Assembly (NCBI GenBank): GCA_030595485.1
Contig: JAUVDE010000114.1
Coordinates: 1 to 9,015, forward strand
DNA length: 9,015 nucleotides
Source of the DNA: Draconibacterium sp.
GTDB lineage: Bacteria; Bacteroidota; Bacteroidia; Bacteroidales; Prolixibacteraceae
Reading direction: 5' to 3'
The notes under the pieces are model-generated. The model worked only from the letters and a program-made list of their open reading frames with translations. It did no database searches and was not told the DNA's origin. A program made the translations under genes and the position numbers. How positions within the stretch are numbered: the stretch's first letter is position 1; the number at the start of each line of letters is the position of its first letter. Below, piece after piece: positions 1 to 6,351 of the stretch.

Positions 1-731
1 TGGAAACAGCTTTAGGTGAAAAACTACGTACGGCTTTCCCCGATGTATTTGCGGTTGTTATTTGGATTGAAGGAGAGGATGCTGAAAAGAACCTGATAAT
101 TGGCAACAAAGTAAAAGAGGAATGCGATGCCATAGAAAATATTATGCCGGGCATGCCTAAAATTGTTAAACAGGGACCACTTTCAATCGCGGTTACAAAA
201 GATAATTTTCAAACTGAAAGGCTTTTGCTTTGGAGTTTGGGACTTGATAAAGTTCCGGAAAACCCAGTTGCATTTGTACTTTACGGGCGTGGTAGAAAAA
301 TTGGAAAAGAGCTTGATTTCAAAGAAGTTCAGGATGGTGGACTGTATAAATACATGTCGATGATTGGAGCCGATTGTGAATGTGGACTGGACAAAAAGTG
401 GATGTTGGGAAATCAGGTGCCACTCTTGTGGAATCAGCAATCGAGGCAGTATCTGGCAAAACTTGTGGGCTTCGATGTTGACAATCCGATGATATTAGCA
501 GAAATGAGCAGAATACTAGCTAAAGAATCACTTTCAGACGAGACCGGGAGTGTAGCTTTTGCACCGGAAACCATTGATTTGGATGAAGTCTTTGGGAATT
601 CAGAAACGGTGAAAGAAACTGCTGTGGAAGAACCAATAAAATCTAAGTCAAAAAATATTCTCATTTACACATTAGTAGCCTTGTTGGTTGTTGTTCTAAT
701 TGTTGGAGCAGTAATTTTTATGAAGAAATAG
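1..731 (+). CDS. Unrecognised protein with CxC motif and C-terminal membrane anchor (5' end outside window)
   Basis: The frame is open from the first full codon at base 3 to the TAG at 729-731, giving about 242 visible residues; the true start lies upstream. The ATG at 144 is probably internal, because the codons before it read as ordinary protein (LRTAFPDVFAVVIWIEGED). Visible elements are a YGRGRKIGKEL segment (bases about 282-314), a GADCECGLDKKWMLG segment with a Cys-x-Cys pair (bases 366-410), an acidic linker rich in Glu/Asp/Thr, and a hydrophobic helix at about 654-722 closed by Met-Lys-Lys. The single helix at the extreme C-terminus implies a soluble domain tethered to the membrane, probably facing the cytoplasm. 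The next gene starts one base after the stop, so translational coupling to the MoeB-rhodanese gene is likely. I do not recognise the family. The CxC could bind metal or be redox active, but that is inference. Confidence 0.85.
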   Translation, partial: ETALGEKLRTAFPDVFAVVIWIEGEDAEKNLIIGNKVKEECDAIENIMPGMPKIVKQGPLSIAVTKDNFQTERLLLWSLGLDKVPENPVAFVLYGRGRKIGKELDFKEVQDGGLYKYMSMIGADCECGLDKKWMLGNQVPLLWNQQSRQYLAKLVGFDVDNPMILAEMSRILAKESLSDETGSVAFAPETIDLDEVFGNSETVKETAVEEPIKSKSKNILIYTLVALLVVVLIVGAVIFMKK

Positions 732-732
732 A

Positions 733-1878
733 ATGAACGGTTTAAGCACAGCTGAAATAAAAAGATATTCAAGGCATATTCTGCTTTCCGAAATTGGATT
801 GGAAGGGCAGGAGAAGCTAAAGAATGCCTCTGTGTTGGTTGTTGGTGCTGGCGGACTTGGCTCGCCTTTGGCAACTTACCTTGCGGCTTCGGGTGTCGGT
901 AAAATTGGGATTGTTGATTATGACATTGTGGATGAATCGAATTTACAACGTCAGATTTTATTTTCTACAAATGAGATTGGCTTACAAAAAGCACAGGCTG
1001 CTAAAGAACGATTGTTGGCATTAAATCCTTTTCTGGATATAGAAATTTATGAGGTGAAATTGACTGCAGAAAATGCCATTGATATTATTAATGAGTACGA
1101 CATTGTGGCTGACGGAACAGATAATTTTCCAACCCGCTATCTTGTAAATGATGTTTGTATGTTGCTAGGCAAACCAAATGTATATGCTTCAATTTTTGGT
1201 TTTGAAGGACAGGCAAGTGTTTTTTCGAAAGGAAAAGGAGCATGCTACCGGTGTTTGTTTCCAAATCCTCCGGCGGCTGGTTCAGTTCCATCTTGCAACG
1301 AAGCTGGGGTTTTAGGTGTTTTGCCCGGAATATTGGGTACTATCCAAGCTACTGAAGTTGTGAAACTTATTCTGGGAATTGGCAATTCATTAATCGGGCG
1401 CTTGTTAACTTACAATGCGCTTGAAATGAGTTTTGATGAAATTGCACTTCAGCAAAATCCTTATTGCCCGGTTTGTGGCGAAAACCCAACGATTATTGCA
1501 CCAATTGATTATGATGAATTCTGTGGTGTGAAAAAAGAGATTGATAATAATGCGGAAAAGGTGAACGATATTAGCCCGATTGTGTTGGAACAGAAAATTA
1601 GAAGTGACGATGACTTTTTGTTGCTGGATATAAGGGAACATTACGAATTGGATATTTGTACGTTGCCGGGTGCAAAGCATATTCCAATGGGGGAGGTTGC
1701 AAATAGTTTAAACGAAATTACCGACGATAAGGATATTGTAGTTTTTTGTCACCTTGGAATTCGGAGTCGGAATATTGTCGAATTTCTTTTGAGTAAAGGA
1801 ATTGCGAGGGTTTTTAATTTACAAGGGGGCATAGATTTTTATGCTCGGGAGTGCGACAATAAAATGCAACGTTATTAG
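733..1878 (+). CDS. moeB: MoeB/ThiF-type E1 adenylyltransferase fused to a C-terminal rhodanese domain
   Basis: This 381-residue protein has the MOCS3/Uba4 layout: an E1 domain (about 1-250) that adenylates the C-terminal Gly-Gly of a sulfur carrier, then a rhodanese domain (about 280-375) that can pass on persulfide sulfur. The E1 part keeps the GAGGLG nucleotide loop (38-43), Asp62, Asn70 and Arg73 in SNLQRQ, Lys86, Asp130 in DGTDN and Arg14, all at the positions used by E. coli MoeB. Two zinc-ligand pairs are present: C171/C174 (CYRC) and C245/C248 (CPVC). Cys188 lies in the SCNEAGV crossover region. The rhodanese active loop is CHLGIRS with Cys339. Its natural partner is a MoaD- or ThiS-type protein; the only one visible is the moaD at 6069-6347, so molybdopterin synthase sulfuration is likely. 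A role in thiamine or tRNA thiolation cannot be excluded. It starts one base after the upstream gene's stop. Confidence 0.93.
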   Translation: MNGLSTAEIKRYSRHILLSEIGLEGQEKLKNASVLVVGAGGLGSPLATYLAASGVGKIGIVDYDIVDESNLQRQILFSTNEIGLQKAQAAKERLLALNPFLDIEIYEVKLTAENAIDIINEYDIVADGTDNFPTRYLVNDVCMLLGKPNVYASIFGFEGQASVFSKGKGACYRCLFPNPPAAGSVPSCNEAGVLGVLPGILGTIQATEVVKLILGIGNSLIGRLLTYNALEMSFDEIALQQNPYCPVCGENPTIIAPIDYDEFCGVKKEIDNNAEKVNDISPIVLEQKIRSDDDFLLLDIREHYELDICTLPGAKHIPMGEVANSLNEITDDKDIVVFCHLGIRSRNIVEFLLSKGIARVFNLQGGIDFYARECDNKMQRY

Positions 1879-1949
1879 TTAATTGATGCGTTTGCAAATT
1901 GATAGTAGACAGATTAAAAAAAGATATTGAATAAAATAAATACAACACT

Positions 1950-3026
1950 ATGAATAGCTTACTGCTTACACTAATTATTTCCGTCTTTTTCTACAATGGA
2001 ATTTATGCTCAGTCTGGACAACCAGAATTAGAGAATAAAGATTCGTGGACAATGGTTGTATTGCCTGACCCTCAGAGTTACAGCAAGTTTGAGTTAAACC
2101 AGCCTGTGTTTTCGCTAATGACCAGATGGATTAAACAGAATAAAGAAAAGCTTAATATTGAGTTGGTTTTATGTGAAGGAGATTTGGTGGAACAAAATAA
2201 TATTCACGAAGGAGACGGTGTTAACGGTGACCAAAATAGTGTTCAGCAATGGACAGCAGTGCGAGAAGCTTTTTCTGTTTTAGATACAGTGGTTCCCTAT
2301 ATTCTGTGTACCGGTAATCATGATTATGGCAGCAAATCAGCCGAGAATCGTTATTCGCAGTTAAATTCTTATTTCCCTCCAAATCAATTGAAATCAACAA
2401 GTAGTATTCTGGTAGGAATGATGCCTAACTTCTCGGGTGAGGAAACCTTAGAAAATGCCTATTATGAGTTCGTTTCGCCACACGATGCCAAGTATTTAAT
2501 AGTAGCACTTGAATTTAATCCCCGAGAAACGATTGTTCAGCAAGCAAAAGAGATTATAGCGCAGGAAAAGTATAAAGACCACAAAGGAATAATTCTTACA
2601 CATAGTTACATGAGAGCCATGTCTGACGATAATGTGCTAATCGAAAAAGAAGGCTATAAACTGAAAGATGTTACACATGGCAAAGAGTTGTGGAAGCAGC
2701 TGATTGCCCCGTCAAAAAATATTGAAATGGTATTTTGCGGACATATTGGTGGAACAGGTGGATTCGAAGAAAATGTCGGCTATCGAAATGAGAAGAACGC
2801 CGGTCAAAAAGAAGTGCACCAAATGGTGTTTAATGCACAAACACATGGTGGTGGCTGGCATGGCAACGGTGGTGATGGCTGGTTACGAATATTGGAATTC
2901 ATGCCCGATAAACAAACGGTTATTATAAAAACTTTTTCTCCTCTTTTTGCTTTTTCTCCTTCTACCATAAATCAAGCGTGGCGGAATGAACCTCATGATA
3001 GTTTTAAAATTAAACTTTCAGAATAG
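1950..3026 (+). CDS. Secreted calcineurin-like metallophosphoesterase
   Basis: A 358-residue protein with an N-terminal signal peptide (hydrophobic residues 3-19, likely cleavage after IYA at residue 20), so it is exported. The metal-binding motifs of the calcineurin-like phosphoesterase fold appear in order: D40-P-Q42 (Gln replacing the usual His of DxH), GD at 77-78, GNHD at 122-125, TH at 217-218 and GH at 264-265. A further QTH at 297-299 may also be near the centre. The core should hold two metal ions and hydrolyse a phosphomonoester or diester; the substrate cannot be told from sequence. It is flanked by the two widest gaps in the window (71 and 72 bp) and separates the E1 gene from the transporter genes, so it may be an independent unit. 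No link to molybdenum or tungsten metabolism is evident. The fold is confident, the substrate unknown. Confidence 0.9.
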   Translation: MNSLLLTLIISVFFYNGIYAQSGQPELENKDSWTMVVLPDPQSYSKFELNQPVFSLMTRWIKQNKEKLNIELVLCEGDLVEQNNIHEGDGVNGDQNSVQQWTAVREAFSVLDTVVPYILCTGNHDYGSKSAENRYSQLNSYFPPNQLKSTSSILVGMMPNFSGEETLENAYYEFVSPHDAKYLIVALEFNPRETIVQQAKEIIAQEKYKDHKGIILTHSYMRAMSDDNVLIEKEGYKLKDVTHGKELWKQLIAPSKNIEMVFCGHIGGTGGFEENVGYRNEKNAGQKEVHQMVFNAQTHGGGWHGNGGDGWLRILEFMPDKQTVIIKTFSPLFAFSPSTINQAWRNEPHDSFKIKLSE

Positions 3027-3098
3027 GTGGAATAATTGAATGATACATTATCACAGAATTAAATAGTTACAAAGCCAATCCGATAGGTAAACAAAAAG

Positions 3099-4571
3099 AT
3101 GAAGTTGACTTTTATAAATGATAGAATTAAAGTATTGCTGTTGGTGCTGATTGTTTTGCTAGGTGCTTGCAACCGTAAACCAGAAGAACAAAAATCAATT
3201 TTGTTGTTTTGCGCCGCAGGAATAAAACCTGCCATTGAGCAACTCGCAAAAAATTATGAAAAGGAATATGGTGTGCGAATTGATATTCAATATGGTGGTT
3301 CGGGAACACTTTTGTCGAATTTAAGAATAGCCAAACAAGGCGATTTGTATCTGGCTGCCGATGAAAGTTACATCGAAATGGCTAAAGAATTTAAACTCAT
3401 TGCCGAATCGCAGCCATTGGCAATAATGAAACCTGTAATTGCAGTAAAAAAAGGAAATGCAAAAAATGTTACAAAGGCGCTCGATTTGCTAAATCCTGAG
3501 ATACGGGTTGCCTTAGCCAACCCCGATGCTGCATCGATTGGTAAACTAAGCAAACAGATTTTTGAGAAACAAAAGAAGTGGAATGCGTTAAAAGAAAATG
3601 CAACCGTTTTTAAACCAACAGTAAACGATGTAGCAGCCGATATTCGATTAGGAACTGTTGATGCTGGAATTATTTGGGATGCCACTGTAAATCAGTTTGA
3701 CGATTTACAAGCAGTTCACATTGAAGCTTTTAACCAATATGAAAAACAGATTACTATTGGAGTTTTGAACTACACCATTCAGCCAACAGAAGCATTAAAG
3801 TTTCTTCGTTACTTATCGTCGTACGATAAGGGCGGAACTGTTTTTAAAGCCAATGGTTATGTGCCGGTAAAAGGAGATAAATGGGCAAAAACTCCCGAAA
3901 TATTATTATTTAGTGGAGGTGTTAATCGAGTGGCTGTAGAGGAAACCATTAAAGCTTTCGAAGAACGCGAAGGAGTGCAAGTAATCAGAGTTTACAACGG
4001 TTGTGGAATTTTAGTTTCGCAAATAAAAGCAGGTCAAAAACCCGATGCCTACCTTTCGTGTGATGTGTCGTTTATGGATGATGTGCAAACCGATTTTACA
4101 AACATTGAAGATGTGTCGAATACCCGCATTGTTATTGCAACGCAAAAGGGAAATCCATTTCAGATAAAATCCTTTGAAGATTTAAGAGCAAAAGAGCTTC
4201 GTATTGGGGTTTGTAATCCTCAGCAAAGCGCTTTGGGGGCATTAACTCAAAATATGCTAAAACGTAAAAATATTTGGGATGATATTGAACCTCAAATTTA
4301 TTCTCAAACCCCAACAGCTGATTTGTTGGTGAATCAAATTCGAACAAGTTCTTTGGATGCGGTAATTGTGTACGAAGCCAATTTGTCGCAGGTAAAAGAC
4401 AAACTTACCATGGTGCAGGTTGACGATGAAGATGCCATGGCGATACAAAATATTGGTTTAGGAGTGAAATCAGATTATCCTTATTTAACCACACGACTTG
4501 TAAATGCATTGTTGGGAGAACAATCGAAGCAAAAGTATCTCGAGAACGGATTTCAGTGGGCTAAAAAGTAA
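3099..4571 (+). CDS. modA: Molybdate/tungstate-type ABC transporter binding lipoprotein with two tandem ModA-like domains
   Basis: At 490 residues this is about twice the usual ModA length (around 250). The N-terminus is a lipoprotein signal with an LGAC lipobox (lipidated Cys24). Residues about 33-262 and 266-490 are two copies of the same domain. LLF starts both (35 and 269); YGGSGTLLSNL (65-75) matches YNGCGILVSQI (299-309); LYLAADES (83-90) matches AYLSCDVS (317-324); ANPDAASIG (140-148) matches CNPQQSALG (372-380); and DAGIIWDA (188-195) matches DAVIVYEA (420-427). Domain 1 keeps a Ser at the position of an anion-binding serine (S68), whereas domain 2 has Cys302. The protein should capture an oxyanion, molybdate or tungstate, in the periplasm for the ModB/ModC pair encoded directly downstream. 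The two domains may be two delivery sites or have different ligands. Family assignment is confident; the metal preference is not readable from sequence. Confidence 0.9.
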   Translation: MKLTFINDRIKVLLLVLIVLLGACNRKPEEQKSILLFCAAGIKPAIEQLAKNYEKEYGVRIDIQYGGSGTLLSNLRIAKQGDLYLAADESYIEMAKEFKLIAESQPLAIMKPVIAVKKGNAKNVTKALDLLNPEIRVALANPDAASIGKLSKQIFEKQKKWNALKENATVFKPTVNDVAADIRLGTVDAGIIWDATVNQFDDLQAVHIEAFNQYEKQITIGVLNYTIQPTEALKFLRYLSSYDKGGTVFKANGYVPVKGDKWAKTPEILLFSGGVNRVAVEETIKAFEEREGVQVIRVYNGCGILVSQIKAGQKPDAYLSCDVSFMDDVQTDFTNIEDVSNTRIVIATQKGNPFQIKSFEDLRAKELRIGVCNPQQSALGALTQNMLKRKNIWDDIEPQIYSQTPTADLLVNQIRTSSLDAVIVYEANLSQVKDKLTMVQVDDEDAMAIQNIGLGVKSDYPYLTTRLVNALLGEQSKQKYLENGFQWAKK

Positions 4572-4575
4572 ACTA

Positions 4576-4582
4576 AAGAGGA
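4576..4582 (+). promoter_or_regulatory. Shine-Dalgarno-like site that fixes the modB start
   Basis: AAGAGGA lies 8 bases before the TTG at 4591, just after the modA stop (4569-4571). It supports the TTG as the modB start in a window where most genes lack a recognisable ribosome-binding site. Confidence 0.5.
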
Positions 4583-4590
4583 ATACAAAA

Positions 4591-5415
4591 TTGAGCAATT
4601 TAGTACATAAAAAGCTAAAAGTAAAGTCCGATTTTCCATTCTTTTTAATAATGGGAATTGTTGGTGGTACCTATGTCTTTTTAATTGTGGCAATGGTACT
4701 TGCCGACCTCACCTTTACAACTCCCGGGCATATTTTTGCCGTTTTTAAAGATGAAGAAATTCAGTACGCCATTAAACTGAGTATGATTACTTGTACCATA
4801 ACCATGTTATTGAGTTTGGTGGTTTCCATACCCATTGGCTATTTAATGGCACGCTACGATTTTTGGGGCAAACGCTTTCTCGATGCCATTCTCGATATTC
4901 CAATTGTACTTCCACCGTTGGTAATCGGATTAAGTTTATTAATCATGTTTCAAACTGCACCGGGTCGTTTTATCGAAAGTCATTTTAGAATTACATATAC
5001 CGTTTACAGTGTGGTAATTGCGCAATTTATGGTGGCATGTGCTTTTGCGGTTCGTACAATGTACGTAACTTTTTCGCAGATAGATGTGAGGCAGGAGCAA
5101 GTTGCATTGTCATTGGGATGTAACAAAGCACAAGCATTTCATCATGTTGTTTTACCACAGGCAACAAAGGGAATATTAACGGCTGCTTCGCTGGCTTGGG
5201 CAAGGGCATTAGGCGAATTTGGACCCATCCTTATTTTTTCGGGAGCCACCAGAATGCGTACGGAAGTATTGCCAACAACCGTTTTTTTAGAAATGTCGGT
5301 AGGAAATATTGAGGCTGCAGTTGCAGTTTCATTGATAATGATATTAGCTGGTTTTGCAGTGCTTATTTCACTGCGTTATTTTGGTTCAGAAAAATCTTTA
5401 AAATCAGTTCGCTAA
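4591..5415 (+). CDS. modB: ModB-type ABC transporter permease
   Basis: An inner-membrane permease of 274 residues, counted from TTG 4591, that should form the channel for molybdate or tungstate. Hydrophobic segments lie at about 16-39, 60-83, 98-120, 132-153, 186-208 and 238-262. The cytoplasmic coupling loop with the EAA-type motif is clear at 159-179 (EQVALSLGCNKA, then VVLP), followed by LAWARALGEFGP at 191-202, which is characteristic of the ModB/CysT/WtpB group. I chose TTG 4591 because it follows the modA stop by 19 bases, has an AAGAGGA upstream, and gives a short basic N-terminus before the first helix. The frame extends back to an ATG at 4504, but those 29 extra codons lie inside modA and read as out-of-frame translation. 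ATG 4651 would remove the basic N-terminus and part of helix 1. The stop codon overlaps the modC ATG by one base (TAATG). Confidence 0.9.
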   Translation: MSNLVHKKLKVKSDFPFFLIMGIVGGTYVFLIVAMVLADLTFTTPGHIFAVFKDEEIQYAIKLSMITCTITMLLSLVVSIPIGYLMARYDFWGKRFLDAILDIPIVLPPLVIGLSLLIMFQTAPGRFIESHFRITYTVYSVVIAQFMVACAFAVRTMYVTFSQIDVRQEQVALSLGCNKAQAFHHVVLPQATKGILTAASLAWARALGEFGPILIFSGATRMRTEVLPTTVFLEMSVGNIEAAVAVSLIMILAGFAVLISLRYFGSEKSLKSVR

Positions 5416-6065
5416 TGATAGAATGTAAAGAACTGAACATAGAACAAGGTGCGTTTCGGTTGTCAGGAATTAATTTCAGGATAGAAGAAGGAGAATATAT
5501 TGTTTTGATGGGGCAAACCGGAAGCGGAAAAACTACGGTATTGGAAGCCATTTGCGGCTTACGCCCGGTTAAATCGGGTTCAATTTATTTGGATGAAAAA
5601 GATATAAAAAAACTAAAACCGGCCGAACGCGAAATTGGTTATGTGCCGCAAGACGGTGCTTTGTTTACTACCATGAGCGTAGCTGAAAATCTTGGCTTTG
5701 GTTTGAAAATAAGAAAATGGAATAAAGCAGACCAAACGGAAAGAGTTAAAGAGTTGGCAGAGCTTTTGGGAATTTCGTATTTATTGAAACGAAAAGTGGC
5801 GGGACTTAGTGGCGGCGAACAACAACGGGTTGCTTTAGGAAGGGCGCTGGCTTTTTACCCGAGAGTTTTGTGCCTCGACGAGCCTTTAAGTGCGCTCGAT
5901 GAAAAAACAAAAGAAGAAATGTACCAGCTTTTACAAAAATTGAAGAACGAACTAAATATTACCGCTTTACATATTTCTCATTCAAAATCGGAGGCGGTTA
6001 AATTGGCTGATAAATTATTGGTAATTGAGAATGGTATTTTGAGAACGGAACAGGTAAAATTATAG
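5415..6065 (+). CDS. modC: ModC-type ABC transporter ATP-binding protein, short form without regulatory domain
   Basis: This is the ATPase that drives the ModB permease from the cytoplasmic side. All ABC motifs are present: Walker A GQTGSGKTT (33-41), Q-loop Gln79 in GYVPQD, signature LSGGEQQ (131-137), Walker B VLCLDEP (151-157) with Asp155 and catalytic Glu156, D-loop SALDE (159-163), and switch His189 in HISHS. At 216 residues it consists of the nucleotide-binding domain only. E. coli ModC is about 350 residues and carries a C-terminal MOP/TOBE domain that binds molybdate and allows trans-inhibition, so that type of feedback is probably absent here. Its ATG shares one base with the modB stop, and moaD follows after three bases, so the three genes are very probably translated from one message. 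Confidence 0.92.
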   Translation: MIECKELNIEQGAFRLSGINFRIEEGEYIVLMGQTGSGKTTVLEAICGLRPVKSGSIYLDEKDIKKLKPAEREIGYVPQDGALFTTMSVAENLGFGLKIRKWNKADQTERVKELAELLGISYLLKRKVAGLSGGEQQRVALGRALAFYPRVLCLDEPLSALDEKTKEEMYQLLQKLKNELNITALHISHSKSEAVKLADKLLVIENGILRTEQVKL

Positions 6066-6068
6066 CTC

Positions 6069-6347
6069 ATGAAGATTAAGATAAAATATACAGCTCAGCT
6101 AAAAAAAGCAATCGGAAAAGCGGAGGATTTAGTTGATGTGAATGAAGGGATAAATATTGAAGGGATTTTAAATCATCTAAATAAAATATACAGTAAAGAA
6201 TTTGCCAATATTGTTTTTAATCAGGATGGACAATTTATGAATGCAGTACTTCTTATTTTGAACGGAAAACAAATTGCTTTTAACTCAGAAAAAGAAGTTA
6301 AGGAGAATGATGTGATTACCATAATGTCACCAATTGCAGGAGGTTAG
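6069..6347 (+). CDS. moaD: MoaD/ThiS-family sulfur carrier (small subunit of molybdopterin synthase type)
   Basis: A 92-residue beta-grasp protein ending in Gly91-Gly92, the C-terminus that an E1 enzyme adenylates and that is then converted to a thiocarboxylate. The end IMSPIAGG matches the MoaD/ThiS pattern of a hydrophobic strand, Pro, then Gly-Gly. A VLLILNGKQI strand (60-69) is also typical. As a MoaD it would donate sulfur for the dithiolene of molybdopterin or tungstopterin. No moaE is present in this window. It lies three bases after modC and immediately before a ThiF/MoeB-like gene. ThiS is a less likely alternative, since no thiamine genes are nearby and the transporter is of Mo/W type. 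The final codons GGA GGT also belong to the next gene's ribosome-binding site. Confidence 0.9.
   Translation: MKIKIKYTAQLKKAIGKAEDLVDVNEGINIEGILNHLNKIYSKEFANIVFNQDGQFMNAVLLILNGKQIAFNSEKEVKENDVITIMSPIAGG
6338..6344 (+). promoter_or_regulatory. Strong Shine-Dalgarno for the second E1 gene, embedded in the moaD Gly-Gly codons
   Basis: AGGAGGT sits 7 bases before the ATG at 6352. It is made from the last codons of moaD (GCA GGA GGT, Ala-Gly-Gly), so the protein's functional tail and the next gene's ribosome-binding site are the same bases. It decides the start at 6352 over an in-frame TTG at 6334. Confidence 0.75.
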
Positions 6348-6351
6348 ATAT

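Noticed and set aside
144..146. ATG as the start of the first gene
   Set aside because: The frame is open back to the window edge and the residues before this ATG look like genuine protein sequence, so the ATG is taken as internal.
1879..1949. Possible Bacteroidota promoter (TGCGTTTG at 1887-1894)
   Set aside because: It resembles the -7 consensus TAnnTTTG but has TG for TA, and no -33 element lies at the right distance. It is too weak to annotate.
3027..3098. Search for a promoter, terminator or molybdenum-cofactor riboswitch before modA
   Set aside because: There is no TAnnTTTG box, no GC-rich hairpin followed by a T run, and far too little structured sequence for a riboswitch.
4504..4590. 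Upstream in-frame extension of modB from ATG 4504
   Set aside because: These codons overlap modA, read as out-of-frame protein, and are unnecessary because TTG 4591 has a Shine-Dalgarno-like site and gives a normal N-terminus.
6081..6193. 13-base direct repeat ATAAAATATACAG at 6081 and 6181, 100 bases apart inside moaD
   Set aside because: Both copies are coding and in AT-rich sequence. There are only two copies and no flanking structure, so chance is sufficient.
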